Shown: positions 8,468 to 18,909 of the stretch, in pieces
How positions within the stretch are numbered: position 1 is the first letter of the stretch
How the letters are laid out: each line of letters opens with the position of its first letter
DNA from: Nonomuraea fuscirosea
Lineage (GTDB): Bacteria > Actinomycetota > Actinomycetes > Streptosporangiales > Streptosporangiaceae
Assembly (NCBI RefSeq): GCF_003001935.1
Contig: NZ_PVNG01000008.1
Coordinates: forward strand, 333,153-397,152
Direction: 5' to 3'
DNA: 64,000 bases
Translations under genes and position numbers: made by a program
The notes under the pieces: generated by a model
What the model was told of the DNA's origin: nothing
Database searches by the model: none
The model's input: only the letters and a program-made list of their open reading frames with translations

Positions 8468-9289
8468 TCAGTTGTACTTGTACAGGCGCGTGCCCTTGCG
8501 GCGGTTCTCGTCGAACAGCGAGGCCCGGTACATGCTGATGGACAGGTCGCCGTGCTCGGCCTTGCCGCACGTGCCGGCGCCGGCCAGCTGGTGGATCTCG
8601 TAACGGGTGGTCGGGTCGCCGCCCACGAAGTACTCGGCGCGGGCCTGGTAGCGGTCGGCGCCGGTGTCGCAGGCGTAGACGAAGGTGTGCCGCTCGGCGA
8701 AGCACACGCTCGCCGCGCCCTTGGTGGCGGTGCACACCTTGGACTTGGCGCGGGCGGCCGCGGGGGTGGTGCGGGAGTCGCGCTTAACGGGATATTTCGC
8801 GACATTTCGTACGGTCTTCCAGCGGCCGTAGCCGACCCGGCGGTCACCCCGGTAGAGGGCGGCCCGGAAGGTCACGACCTTGCCGATCTCCCGGCTGCCG
8901 CGTACCTCGCCCTTGCGGCCCAGGTTGTGGATGACGTACTTGGTGCCCAGGTAGCCGTTCAGGTAGTACTCGACGGCCGGATGCATGTGGTCGTCCCGGG
9001 TGTCCTCGACCGTGACCCCCGGACGGCTGCTGCTGTCGGGCCCCACGCACGCCTCGACCCCCTTGAGCCGCGCGCACACCGGCTCCGCCTCCGCCTTGGC
9101 CGCCGCCACGGGGGCCGCGACGGGCGTGCCGGTCGCGGCCGGGGGAGCGGTTCTGACGGACTGGACCGCCGGCACCGCAGGGGCCTCCCGGATCGCCGGA
9201 CCGGCCGCCACCTTGGCGGCGGCCCCGTCGGCGCTGATCGCGGTGGCTGCCATGACGGCAGCGGCGATGACCATGCGACGTAATGCCAC
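8468..9289 (-). CDS. Secreted protein of unknown function with a duplicated domain
   Basis: I do not recognise the family. The product is 273 residues with a signal peptide (ALRRMVIAAAVMAATAISADGAAA) and a Pro/Ala linker. Two related segments of about 80-90 residues follow. The first has VEYYLNGYLGTKYVIHNLG and later RAALYRGDRRVGYGRW; the second has AEYFVGGDPTTRYEIHQLA and RASLFDENRRKGTRLYKY. Each copy begins near paired cysteines (VCARLKGVEACVG; VCTATKGAASVCF), suggesting disulfide-stabilised extracellular beta domains. I chose GTG 9289, preceded by GAGG. The longer frame starts at GTG 9313 without a ribosome site. Confidence 0.6.
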   Translation of the reverse strand: MALRRMVIAAAVMAATAISADGAAAKVAAGPAIREAPAVPAVQSVRTAPPAATGTPVAAPVAAAKAEAEPVCARLKGVEACVGPDSSSRPGVTVEDTRDDHMHPAVEYYLNGYLGTKYVIHNLGRKGEVRGSREIGKVVTFRAALYRGDRRVGYGRWKTVRNVAKYPVKRDSRTTPAAARAKSKVCTATKGAASVCFAERHTFVYACDTGADRYQARAEYFVGGDPTTRYEIHQLAGAGTCGKAEHGDLSISMYRASLFDENRRKGTRLYKYN

Positions 9290-9420
9290 AACTTCACCAG
9301 CCTCAGTTGTCACAAAGCTTGCCTGAATGTGACGCGGATAACAGCCGGGAAGTTCGGAAAGAGTACGAAATCGTCTAGCCGGTGTTCAGAGACGCGGGTG
9401 CCGGGGACGGACGCCGGCTG

Positions 9421-9459
9421 AAAAGGCGACGCCGGCGCCCCCGTGGAGGGAGGCCGGCG
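9421..9459 (-). terminator. Hairpin plus T-run after the membrane protein at 9474
   Basis: CGCCGGC (9430-9436) pairs with GCCGGCG (9453-9459). Read on the minus strand the stem is followed by TCGCCTTTTC, giving a short T-run. It sits 14 bases after the stop of the 9474-9968 gene. Confidence 0.5.
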
Positions 9460-9473
9460 CGGAGCCGGAGCGG

Positions 9474-9968
9474 TCAGGTGAGGTTCTGCCGCCTCTTCGG
9501 GGTCACGCTGGCCAGCAGCAGAAGCAGCGCGCTCTGGGCCAGCATGCCGGGCGCGAGCGGCGGCGCCGCCCCCACCGACTTCGTCAGCGCGTACCACCAC
9601 TGGGTGAGCGGCGAGTAGGTGTCCCAGTCGGCGTCCACCACGCCCATGCCGTGGTTGACCGACACGTGCACGAACACGCCGTACGCCGACGCCACCAGCA
9701 CGACGGCGGCCAGCACGCGCGCCACGGTCAGCGCGCTGCCCGAGTCGCGTACCGCCAGCAGGATCAGCGCCACCACGAGCAGCGCCAGCGCGGCCCAGGG
9801 GATCAGCTGGGTGGGGGTCTGCCAGTGACGCTCGAAGGCGAGTTCGAGAGCGGCGCCCAGAACGCCGATCACGACCAGCGCCAGCAGTCCCAGCCGCAGC
9901 ATCGTGGTGCCGGCCGGGGCGCGCCGGCGGGTCGGCCGCTCGGTCGTTTCAGGGGGAGTAGAGGTCAT
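9474..9968 (-). CDS. Small integral membrane protein, unknown function
   Basis: This 164-residue protein has a charged N-terminus (MTSTPPETTERPTRRRAPAG). Four predicted membrane helices follow, in LGLLALVVIGVLGAALELAF, LIPWAALALLVVALILLAV, VARVLAAVVLVASAYGVFV and the C-terminal APGMLAQSALLLLLASV. A polar loop with two Trp (DWDTYSPLTQWWYALTK) lies between helices 3 and 4. I see no catalytic motif and do not recognise the family. The frame stays open upstream to 10100, but ATG 9968 starts the hydrophilic leader typical of such proteins. Confidence 0.6.
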   Translation of the reverse strand: MTSTPPETTERPTRRRAPAGTTMLRLGLLALVVIGVLGAALELAFERHWQTPTQLIPWAALALLVVALILLAVRDSGSALTVARVLAAVVLVASAYGVFVHVSVNHGMGVVDADWDTYSPLTQWWYALTKSVGAAPPLAPGMLAQSALLLLLASVTPKRRQNLT

Positions 9969-10217
9969 GTGCGGGACCACCGTCCGTGCGAGGGGTCTTC
10001 GTCCGCCTCCAACGTCTCCAGGCATCCTCAGAGGAGTCTCAGCGAATTCTGAAGATCTGGTGAGAACTCGCCCCCGCGTACGGCTGCACGAGATCTTCAC
10101 GACATCCGCACACCGGCCTGGTGGAACGGAACGGCCGTGCGCGGTGTGCTCGGAACGTACGCCGTCGCGCCACGGAAGTCACGTGCTCTCGACGCTCGCC
10201 CGAGGGAGAGTGACCCC

Positions 10218-10940
10218 ATGACCGAGCAGAGCCGTCACCGCCCGCTGATGTCCGCCGAGCACGCCGAGCGCATCCGCCGCTGGCACGAGAACGCCTACCG
10301 CGCCGCGACGGAAGAGGGCGCGGAGGAGCTGACGTTCGCCTATCTGAGCAGGACCATCGTCGTCCCGCCCGGCGTGCAGCCGATCACCGGCATGTCCCAC
10401 CTGCTCGGCGAGGCGGTGCTGGCCGAGGTGAAGGAGGGCGACCGGGTGCTCGACATGGGCACGGGCAGCGGGGTCAACGCCGTGCTGGCCGCGTCCAAGG
10501 CCGCCGAGGTGCTGGCGGTGGACGTCGACCCGCGCGCCGTCGAGGCGGCCCGGCGCAACGCGGAACGCAACGGCGTCCAGGTCGAGGTGCGGGTGAGCGA
10601 CGTCTTCAGCGCCGTCGAAGGCGTGTTCGACCTGATCGTCTTCGATCCGCCGTTCCGCTGGTTCGCGCCCCGGGACCCGTTCGAGGCCGCCACCACGGAC
10701 GAGGACTACCGGGCCATGACCGCGTTCTTCCGCGACGTCCGCGGCCACCTCGCGCCGGACGGCCGGATGCTGGTGTTCTTCGGCACCTCGGGTGACCTGG
10801 AGCATCTGCGTTCGCTGGCGCGCGCGGCCGGGTTCGGCGCCGAGGTCGTGGCCCATCGGGACCTCGACAAGGAGGGCTGGCGGGTCGATTACTACACGTT
10901 CTTGATGAGGTGGGTGACGCCGGGTGGAGAACTGGATTGA
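10218..10940 (+). CDS. Class I SAM-dependent methyltransferase
   Basis: This 240-residue protein has a Rossmann methyltransferase fold. Motif I is VLDMGTGSGVNAVLAA (about 76-91), motif II ends in the acidic VDVDPRAVEAARRN, and motif IV is DLIVFDPPFRW. The DPPF motif resembles the NPPY of N-methyltransferases such as PrmC/HemK and RNA guanine methyltransferases, so a nitrogen in a protein or nucleic acid is a likely target. GAGGGAGAG precedes ATG 10218. The stop overlaps the start of the next gene (10924), so the two are translationally coupled. Confidence 0.75.
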   Translation: MTEQSRHRPLMSAEHAERIRRWHENAYRAATEEGAEELTFAYLSRTIVVPPGVQPITGMSHLLGEAVLAEVKEGDRVLDMGTGSGVNAVLAASKAAEVLAVDVDPRAVEAARRNAERNGVQVEVRVSDVFSAVEGVFDLIVFDPPFRWFAPRDPFEAATTDEDYRAMTAFFRDVRGHLAPDGRMLVFFGTSGDLEHLRSLARAAGFGAEVVAHRDLDKEGWRVDYYTFLMRWVTPGGELD

Positions 10941-11833
10941 GCAGCCGATCGTCGATCCGGAGATCCCCGAGGGGGACCGGCGGCGGATGGCCGTCGCGCT
11001 GCCGGCGCTGCTCGCCCGGCCCGATCCGGAGCCGCCCCGATGGGTGCGCCGCCTGTTCGCCGCCGGGGCGGTCCTGTCGGCCACGGCCGCCGTGGCTTTG
11101 GCCGGGGTGGCGGGCGGAACCGGCCGCGGGAGCGCGATGCTGGCCGCCATGATGCTGCTGTTCGTCGCGATCGTCTGCACCGGCGTGGCCCGCTCCCACG
11201 AGGGGACGCGGCTGTCCCGTCGGTACGCGGGCCGCTACGTCATCCCGGCCACCCTCGACGACCCCGCGCTCGACCTGCTCGCCCGGGCCAGGCGGGCCGT
11301 CGGGGACGTGTCCGGCTCCCGCGCGCACCGCCTGGGCCTGCTGGACGCCGTCGCCAACGACGTCGTGCTGCCCCGGCACCTGTGGGAGATCGCCGGCCTC
11401 GTCCGCGTCCACGCCGACCTGCGGGCCGAACAGGCCGAGGCGCTCGGCGAGGCGATGACCCCTGGCCTGGCCGCCGTGCTGCGCCCCCAGCAGGAGGCGC
11501 TGCGCCGCTCGGTGGCCGCGGTCACCGAGCGGGTGCGGGAGCTGGAGGCGTACGCGGACCAGGTGCGCGCGGCCGACTCCGCGCTGCGCGCCGGTGACCT
11601 GCGCAGGAGCGACGACCGGTATCTCGACCTGCTGGCCCGCGCCGACGACACCTCCGACCTGCGCGCCCTCACGGCCGAGGCCGCCGCCCTGACCGCCGGC
11701 CTGCACACGGACAACGCCTCAGGACCGGGCGCGGCCGGCCTGCACACGGACAACGCGCCAGGACCGGGCGCGGCCGGTTTACGCGCGGGCAACGTCCCGG
11801 GTCCGCGCCCGGACGACGGCCCCGGAGGGTCCG

Positions 11834-11844
<11 letters not shown>
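10924..11844 (+). CDS. Membrane-anchored protein of unknown function with C-terminal tandem repeats
   Basis: This 306-residue protein starts at GTG inside the end of the methyltransferase gene. Two membrane helices (about 43-65 and 70-90) form a hairpin. A cytosolic alpha-helical region (about 115-255) rich in Leu, Ala and Arg follows, with coiled-coil character (VAAVTERVRELEAYADQVRAADSALRAGDL). The tail repeats a 13-residue unit (GLHTDNASGPGAA, GLHTDNAPGPGAA, then a degenerate copy), encoded by a 39-bp tandem repeat. Its 3' end overlaps the convergent lpdA by 11 bp. I recognise no family. Confidence 0.6.
11698..11811 (+). repeat. 39-bp tandem repeat, two near-identical copies plus a degenerate third
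   Basis: Copies lie at 11698-11736, 11737-11775 (one or two base differences) and 11776-11811 (diverged and shorter). The unit keeps the reading frame of the host gene and encodes 13 residues, so copy-number change would alter only the length of the C-terminal tail. Confidence 0.85.
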
Positions 11845-13213
<1,369 letters not shown>

Positions 13214-13252
13214 GAGTCGGACCATACCGCCCGGCCGTACCTGCCCCCGACC

Positions 13253-13627
13253 TCAGACCTCTACCTTGTACGACAGGTCGAGCTCATCGGCGGGGACACC
13301 CCTGATCCCCCAGTTCGCCCGGGGCATCTCGATGATCGTGATCTCGACGTCCTGGGGGTCGTAACCGGAGGTGGCGTAGATCTCCCTGATCAGCGCCCGC
13401 TTGGCGGCCTCGCTGCGGCCGGTGAAGCAGATCACCTCGATGATCAGGTAGCGCTCGCTGCGCGCCGGGCAGACGAAGTCGTCGGCGTCCATCAGCAGGA
13501 ACCGGTGGAACCGCTTGTCCTCCGGCAGCCCCCACGCGTTCACCAGGCACGACTGAATGAGGTCGGAGACCTCCCGCTGCCGTCCCGCCCACACGTCCCT
13601 GCGCCCGTACACCTTCACCTGAGCCAT
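13253..13627 (-). CDS. Tautomerase-family protein
   Basis: This 124-residue protein begins MAQVKVYGRRDVW. It has two beta-alpha-beta halves typical of the tautomerase (4-oxalocrotonate/MIF-like) superfamily, resembling single-chain two-unit members. In such enzymes Pro1 is the catalytic base after Met removal. Here the second residue is Ala, so either the catalytic mechanism differs or the protein is not a tautomerase in activity. Its start overlaps the divergent response-regulator frame by 2 bp if that frame begins at ATG 13626. Substrate unknown. Confidence 0.7.
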   Translation of the reverse strand: MAQVKVYGRRDVWAGRQREVSDLIQSCLVNAWGLPEDKRFHRFLLMDADDFVCPARSERYLIIEVICFTGRSEAAKRALIREIYATSGYDPQDVEITIIEMPRANWGIRGVPADELDLSYKVEV

Positions 13628-13646
13628 GTCGGCCAATATAGAGGGC

Positions 13647-14297
13647 GTGATCCGCATACTGCTGGCCGACGACGAGGCCATGATCAGAGCGGGGGTCCGG
13701 GCGATCCTCCAGTCCGATCCCGAGCTAAACGTCGTGGCGGAGGCCGGAGACGGCAGGCAGGCGGTGGACCTGGCCATCAGCCACCACCCCGACGTGGCGC
13801 TGCTCGACATCCGCATGCCGAGGCTCGACGGGCTGGCCGCCGCGGCCGAGCTGCGCAGGGTCGCGCCGGGCACCGCGGTGGTGATGCTGACCACGTTCGG
13901 GGAGGACGACTACATCGCCAAGGCGCTCGACGTGGGGGCCAGCGGGTTCCTGCTCAAGTCGGGTGACCCGCGCGAGCTCATCGCCGGCATCCACGCGGTG
14001 GCCGACGGGGCGGCGTACCTGTCGCCGAAGGTCGCCCAGCGCGTCATCACCCAGCTCGCGGGCGGGAAGATGGCCAGGGGCGCGGCGGCCCGCGACCGCA
14101 TCGCGGCGCTCACCGAACGCGAGCGCGAGGTGCTCGCCCTGCTCGGCGCCGGGATGTCCAACGCGGAGATCGCCCGCCGGCTGCACATCGTGGAGGGCAC
14201 CGTGAAGGCGTACGTGAGCGCCATCTTGACCAGGCTCGACGTGCGCAACCGCGTACAGGCCGCGATCATCGCCCACGAGGCCGGCTTGATAGCCTGA
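13647..14297 (+). CDS. NarL/LuxR-family response regulator
   Basis: This 216-residue protein has a receiver domain (about 1-118) with acidic pocket DDE at 8-10, the phospho-acceptor Asp54 in ALLDIRMPRLDG and the conserved Lys in FLLKSGD. A LuxR helix-turn-helix follows (about 145-210, LTEREREVLALLGAGMSNAEIARRLHI). I chose GTG 13647, which gives the standard IRILLADDE N-terminus and has GAGGG upstream. An in-frame ATG at 13626 would add seven residues. No kinase gene is adjacent, so it is an orphan here. Confidence 0.88.
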   Translation: MIRILLADDEAMIRAGVRAILQSDPELNVVAEAGDGRQAVDLAISHHPDVALLDIRMPRLDGLAAAAELRRVAPGTAVVMLTTFGEDDYIAKALDVGASGFLLKSGDPRELIAGIHAVADGAAYLSPKVAQRVITQLAGGKMARGAAARDRIAALTEREREVLALLGAGMSNAEIARRLHIVEGTVKAYVSAILTRLDVRNRVQAAIIAHEAGLIA

Positions 14298-14300
14298 CGC

Positions 14301-15356
<1,056 letters not shown>

Positions 15357-15360
15357 CGAC

Positions 15361-15936
15361 GTGTCGGCCTATCGTGGAGCGGTGATCGAAGAAGTCAAGC
15401 TCGCCGGCGACGTCGTGCTCCGCCCCGCCACCGAGCACGACGCGCGGCCCCTGCTGGACGCCTACCTGCGCAACCGCGACCACCTGCGGCGCTGGGAGCC
15501 GCGCAGGCCGGAGGAGTTCTTCACCGAGCGGGGGCAGACCAGGCGGCTCACGAGCCTGCTGGAGCAGCAGGCCGCGGGTCAGGCGGTGGCGTGGGTGCTG
15601 GCCGAGGGCGAGAGCGTGGTGGGCCGCATGACGCTCAGCAACATCGTCAGGGGCCCGTGGCTCAGCGGCGACCTCGGCTACTGGACCGACGCCGGCCACA
15701 CCGGCCGCGGCCTGGCCACCCTGGCCGTGCGCGAGGTGTGCCGCATGGCCGACCAGGAGGTGGGGCTGCACCGGGTGGCGGCCAGCACGCTGCTCGACAA
15801 CGCCGCCTCCCAGAGCGTCCTGCGCAAGGCCGGCTTCGAGGCGTACGGCACCGCCCCGCGCTACCTGGAGATCGACGGCCGCTGGCAGGACCACCGGCTG
15901 TTCCAGCGCATACTCAACGACCGGCCGGCCTTCTGA
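15361..15936 (+). CDS. GNAT N-acetyltransferase, RimJ/RimL-like
   Basis: This 191-residue acetyltransferase is of the type that acetylates protein N-termini or small amines using acetyl-CoA. The N-terminal strand VVLRPATEHDARPLLDAYLRN and the acetyl-CoA loop motif AGHTGRGLATLAVREVC (about 119-135) are recognisable. ASTLLDNAASQSVLRKAGFEAYG matches the C-terminal RimJ/RimL pattern. It follows pyrD by 4 bases. The start may be GTG 15361 or GTG 15382; the latter has GGAG close upstream. Substrate unknown. Confidence 0.82.
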   Translation: MSAYRGAVIEEVKLAGDVVLRPATEHDARPLLDAYLRNRDHLRRWEPRRPEEFFTERGQTRRLTSLLEQQAAGQAVAWVLAEGESVVGRMTLSNIVRGPWLSGDLGYWTDAGHTGRGLATLAVREVCRMADQEVGLHRVAASTLLDNAASQSVLRKAGFEAYGTAPRYLEIDGRWQDHRLFQRILNDRPAF

Positions 15937-15945
15937 CGGTCCTGA

Positions 15946-17538
15946 TCACAGGCTCGGCCGGGTCGACTCCGCGTCGTACGTCATGGCGTCGATCCTGGCC
16001 ATCACCTCGGTGACGGGCACCCGGCCCGGACGGTGCGGCCGGCGGCGCTGCCACGGGTGCGGCCCGGCCGCGGGCCGGTATTCGACGCCGAGCGCGTCGA
16101 GCCGGGCGAGGTGCTCCGTCAGCCGCCCGTCGAAGCCGGGGGAGGCCGTGCCCGACCAGGCCACCTCGGCCAGCGCGCAGGCCCTGGGCCACAGGCGGTA
16201 GTCCACGGTACGGGCGTCGGGCACCCGCTCGGTCCAGAGCTGGGCCTGCACCCCCAGGACGCGGGCCCGCTCCTCCTCCGTCCAGTCCGCCGGGGCGGGC
16301 TCGAAGGCGGCCACGTCCTCGACCGTGGTCGCGTCCCCGATGGCCATCGGCTCGTCGGGCGAGGAGGATTCGGCGTAGTCGAAGTAGAGCGGGAAGACCG
16401 GCGTCGCCACCACGTCGTGTCCCGCGGCGGCGGCCCGGCGGCCCACGCCCATGCCGCGCCACGGCATCACCACGGTGTCCTGCCGCAGCCGCCCGCTGAC
16501 GAACGCCTCGTCCCACACCACGGCGCGGGCGCCCCGCTCGGCCAGCGCGTCCGCCAGCCGGCGCAGGAACCACGCCTGCAGGTCGTTGACGCTCTCCAGC
16601 CCGAGCGAGTCGCGGTAGGCGCCGATCTCGGCCGACTCGGCCCAGTGGTCGAGCACGACCTCGTCGCCGCCGATGTGCACGAAGGGGGTCTCGCCCAGCG
16701 CCCCGATGATCTCGTCGAAGATCGTGGTCAGGAACTCCACGGTCGGCGGCAGCGGCGACAGGATGGCGGGGGAGATGCCCCAGCGGTCGAGCACGTCGTA
16801 GGGCTCACCGGTGACGCCGAACGCCGGGTAGGCGGCCAGGATCGCCGACGCGTGCCCGGGGACGTCGATCTCGGGGACGATCGTGACGTGCCGCGAGCGG
16901 GCGTACGCGCCCATCTCGGCCAGGTCGTCGAGCGTGTAGTAGCCGCCGTGCGGGAGGTCGTCGTAGCTCTCCGGCTCGCGGTGGAAGTTCGTCGCCGTCC
17001 GCGGCCGGTGCGAGGAGACCTCGTGCAGCAGCGGATAGGCCGGGCTCTCCACCCGCCACCCCTGGTCGTCCACCAGATGGAGGTGCAGCCGGTTCAGCTT
17101 GTGCAGCGCCATCAGGTCGATCAGCCGCAGGATCTCCCGCTTGGGGAAGAAGTGCCGGGCCACGTCGAGATGCAGCCCGCGCCAGGCGAAACGCGGCGCG
17201 TCCTCGATCCGCACCCCCGGGATGGGCCACGACGCGCCGGCCGAGAACCGGAAAGAGGCCGGGGGCAGCAGCTGACGCAGCGACTGCGCCGCGTAGAACG
17301 CGCCCGCCGGGCCGCCCGCCACGATCTCCACGCCCCGCGACCCGGTCGTCAGCCGGTACGCCTCCTCACCCAGCGCGGGATCGCGGCGCACGTCGATCTC
17401 ACCGGAGTCGCCCGGGAGCGGGTCGAGCCCGGCCAGAGCCGTGCGTACGGGGTCGACCAGGTCGCCGGACACCGTCACGCCAGAGGTCAGCACAGAGGAG
17501 GCGGACAGATCACTGAACAACTGCGGGCGAGGAATCAT
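15946..17538 (-). CDS. Beta-N-acetylhexosaminidase, GH20
   Basis: This 530-residue GH20 enzyme removes terminal GlcNAc or GalNAc from glycans, chitin fragments or muropeptides by substrate-assisted catalysis. The N-terminal GH20b domain runs to about 105. The barrel starts at RFAWRGLHLDVARHFFPK (116-133) and carries the catalytic pair Asp292-Glu293 in HIGGDEVVLDHW. No signal peptide is visible, unlike many secreted GH20 enzymes, so it probably acts in the cytoplasm. Its ATG lies in a 4-bp overlap with the stop of the upstream lipoprotein amidase gene (17535-17538). That coupling suggests a shared role in peptidoglycan turnover, which is an inference. Confidence 0.9.
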   Translation of the reverse strand: MIPRPQLFSDLSASSVLTSGVTVSGDLVDPVRTALAGLDPLPGDSGEIDVRRDPALGEEAYRLTTGSRGVEIVAGGPAGAFYAAQSLRQLLPPASFRFSAGASWPIPGVRIEDAPRFAWRGLHLDVARHFFPKREILRLIDLMALHKLNRLHLHLVDDQGWRVESPAYPLLHEVSSHRPRTATNFHREPESYDDLPHGGYYTLDDLAEMGAYARSRHVTIVPEIDVPGHASAILAAYPAFGVTGEPYDVLDRWGISPAILSPLPPTVEFLTTIFDEIIGALGETPFVHIGGDEVVLDHWAESAEIGAYRDSLGLESVNDLQAWFLRRLADALAERGARAVVWDEAFVSGRLRQDTVVMPWRGMGVGRRAAAAGHDVVATPVFPLYFDYAESSSPDEPMAIGDATTVEDVAAFEPAPADWTEEERARVLGVQAQLWTERVPDARTVDYRLWPRACALAEVAWSGTASPGFDGRLTEHLARLDALGVEYRPAAGPHPWQRRRPHRPGRVPVTEVMARIDAMTYDAESTRPSL

Positions 17539-18362
17539 GCTTCGAGATAGTGCTGCAATCCGTTGGCCAGCGCCAGGGCGATCCGCTGCCGGAACGCGGG
17601 GTCCTTGAACTTGGCCGCCTCGGCGGCGTTGCGCATGTTGCCGGTCTCGATGAAGATCTTCGGCACCGTGGACAGGTTGAGCCCGCCCAGGTCGTTGCGG
17701 TAGTCGAGCGCCTTGGTGCCGATGTAGGTGGAGTAGGGCAGGCCCGTGCCCTTGCGGTAGGCGTCGCGTACGGCGATGCCGAGCCTGCTGGACGCGCCCA
17801 CGACCTTGTCCACCGGGCCCTTGATCTTCTTCGGCATGATGACGTGGAAGCCGTGGTTGGCCGGGCCCGAGCCGTCGGCGTGCACGGAGATGGCGGCGTC
17901 GGCCCTGGCCTTGTTGCCGATGGCGGCCCGCTGCGTGATGCACGGCCCGACGCTGTTGTTGTCGCCGCGGGTCAGCTTGACCGTGGCGCCCCGGCCCTTG
18001 AGGATCTTCACCATCCGCTTGGACACGTCCCAGGTGAAGGCGGCCTCGCTGTAGCCGTCGTTGGTGGCGGTGCCGGTCGTGTCGCAGGGCTTCCACTTGG
18101 TCAGCACGTTGACCTTGCGGTTGACCGCCGTGGGATTGCGGTAGTTGCCGCCGTTGTGGCCGGGGTCGATGACGATGACCTTGCCGTCGAGCGGCTTGGC
18201 CTCCGGCGGCGCCTCCTTCGCGGGCGCGGAGGAGGAGGAAGCCTGCCCCGCCGGCGTCGCGGGGGCGGCCTGACCTGCCGCGGCGTCACCGGAGCCGGTG
18301 CCGCCACACGCGGAGGCGATCAGGCCGCAGACGGCGAGGACTGTGGCTGGTAGAGCACGCAT
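17535..18362 (-). CDS. N-acetylmuramoyl-L-alanine amidase (Amidase_3), lipoprotein
   Basis: This 275-residue zinc amidase should cleave the bond between MurNAc and the stem peptide. A lipoprotein signal with lipobox LIASAC places it on the outer face of the membrane, followed by a 35-residue Ala/Ser/Pro linker. The Amidase_3 domain has its Zn ligands in VIDPGHNGG (His), GYSEAAF (Glu) and ISVHADGSG (His), and the catalytic Glu in FIETGNMRN. ATG 18362 gives the standard MRALPATVL start; a TTG three codons upstream is in frame. It forms an operon with the GH20 gene. Confidence 0.9.
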   Translation of the reverse strand: MRALPATVLAVCGLIASACGGTGSGDAAAGQAAPATPAGQASSSSAPAKEAPPEAKPLDGKVIVIDPGHNGGNYRNPTAVNRKVNVLTKWKPCDTTGTATNDGYSEAAFTWDVSKRMVKILKGRGATVKLTRGDNNSVGPCITQRAAIGNKARADAAISVHADGSGPANHGFHVIMPKKIKGPVDKVVGASSRLGIAVRDAYRKGTGLPYSTYIGTKALDYRNDLGGLNLSTVPKIFIETGNMRNAAEAAKFKDPAFRQRIALALANGLQHYLEA

Positions 18363-18446
18363 GCCGTCCAACTTACGGCAAACCAGGAGCTCAAGCCTGT
18401 CTTATGCCAAGCGTGGCGCAAGGCGGCACGCCGTCAGCCCTCACCG

Positions 18447-18532
18447 GACACGCCCCCTCAGAGGCGTCTCATCGGATACGCCCTCTAAGAGGCGTCTCAT
18501 CTGACACGCCCCCGTCTGAGGCGTGTCACCAG
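18447..18532. repeat. Three tandem 28-30-bp hairpin units
   Basis: Units lie at 18447-18474, 18475-18502 and 18503-18532. Each starts GA(C/T)ACGCC, contains GGCGT(C/G)TCA and folds on itself. In the third, GACACGCC pairs perfectly with GGCGTGTC across a 9-base loop. The array fills the gap between the 82-residue protein gene and the amidase gene. It may terminate the former, but tandem copies of a terminator are unusual. Confidence 0.75.
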
Positions 18533-18539
18533 GCGCGCC

Positions 18540-18788
18540 TCACCAGACGCGCTCTCCGACCTCCTGCCGTTCGAGCAGGGCGGCCAGCTCCCGCGCGTCC
18601 TCGGCGTCGAGCCCGAGAACGACGCGGGGGCGGCCCCACGGATGGTCCAGCGAGTGGGCGACGTAGCTGGCGACCGACTCGGCGCCGCCATCGGTGCCCC
18701 GTCCCCTGCCCGCTCGCCATTGCCCCCAAGCGCGCTCTAGCTCGGCCGCGGCGCGCTGGGCGCAGGACACCAGTTCCGGATCACGCAT
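18540..18788 (-). CDS. Small conserved-looking protein, unknown function
   Basis: This 82-residue soluble protein begins MRDPELVSCAQRAAAELERAWGQW. It continues to a segment VASYVAHSLDHPWGRPRVVLGLDAEDARELAALLE that reads like a small alpha/beta unit. A clear ribosome site (GGGGGAA) precedes ATG 18788, which supports expression. I recognise no family. A frame open to 18836 exists but lacks a better start. Confidence 0.55.
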   Translation of the reverse strand: MRDPELVSCAQRAAAELERAWGQWRAGRGRGTDGGAESVASYVAHSLDHPWGRPRVVLGLDAEDARELAALLERQEVGERVW

Positions 18789-18909
18789 GACTGTTCCCCC
18801 CGGATCAGATCGTGACCGGACCGAATCCGGCCACAATTAGCATGACCCTGACGAGTAAACCGCCGTGCGGCCGCGTCTCCACACGGCTTGACCCAGGCTT
18901 GGCCCGCTC

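Noticed and set aside
10137..10217. Longer start for the methyltransferase gene at 10137
   Set aside because: The extra residues are Arg-rich and lack a ribosome site, whereas GAGGGAGAG directly precedes ATG 10218.
11698..11811. CRISPR-like repeat
   Set aside because: The repeats are contiguous without spacers, in frame with the host gene and only three in number.
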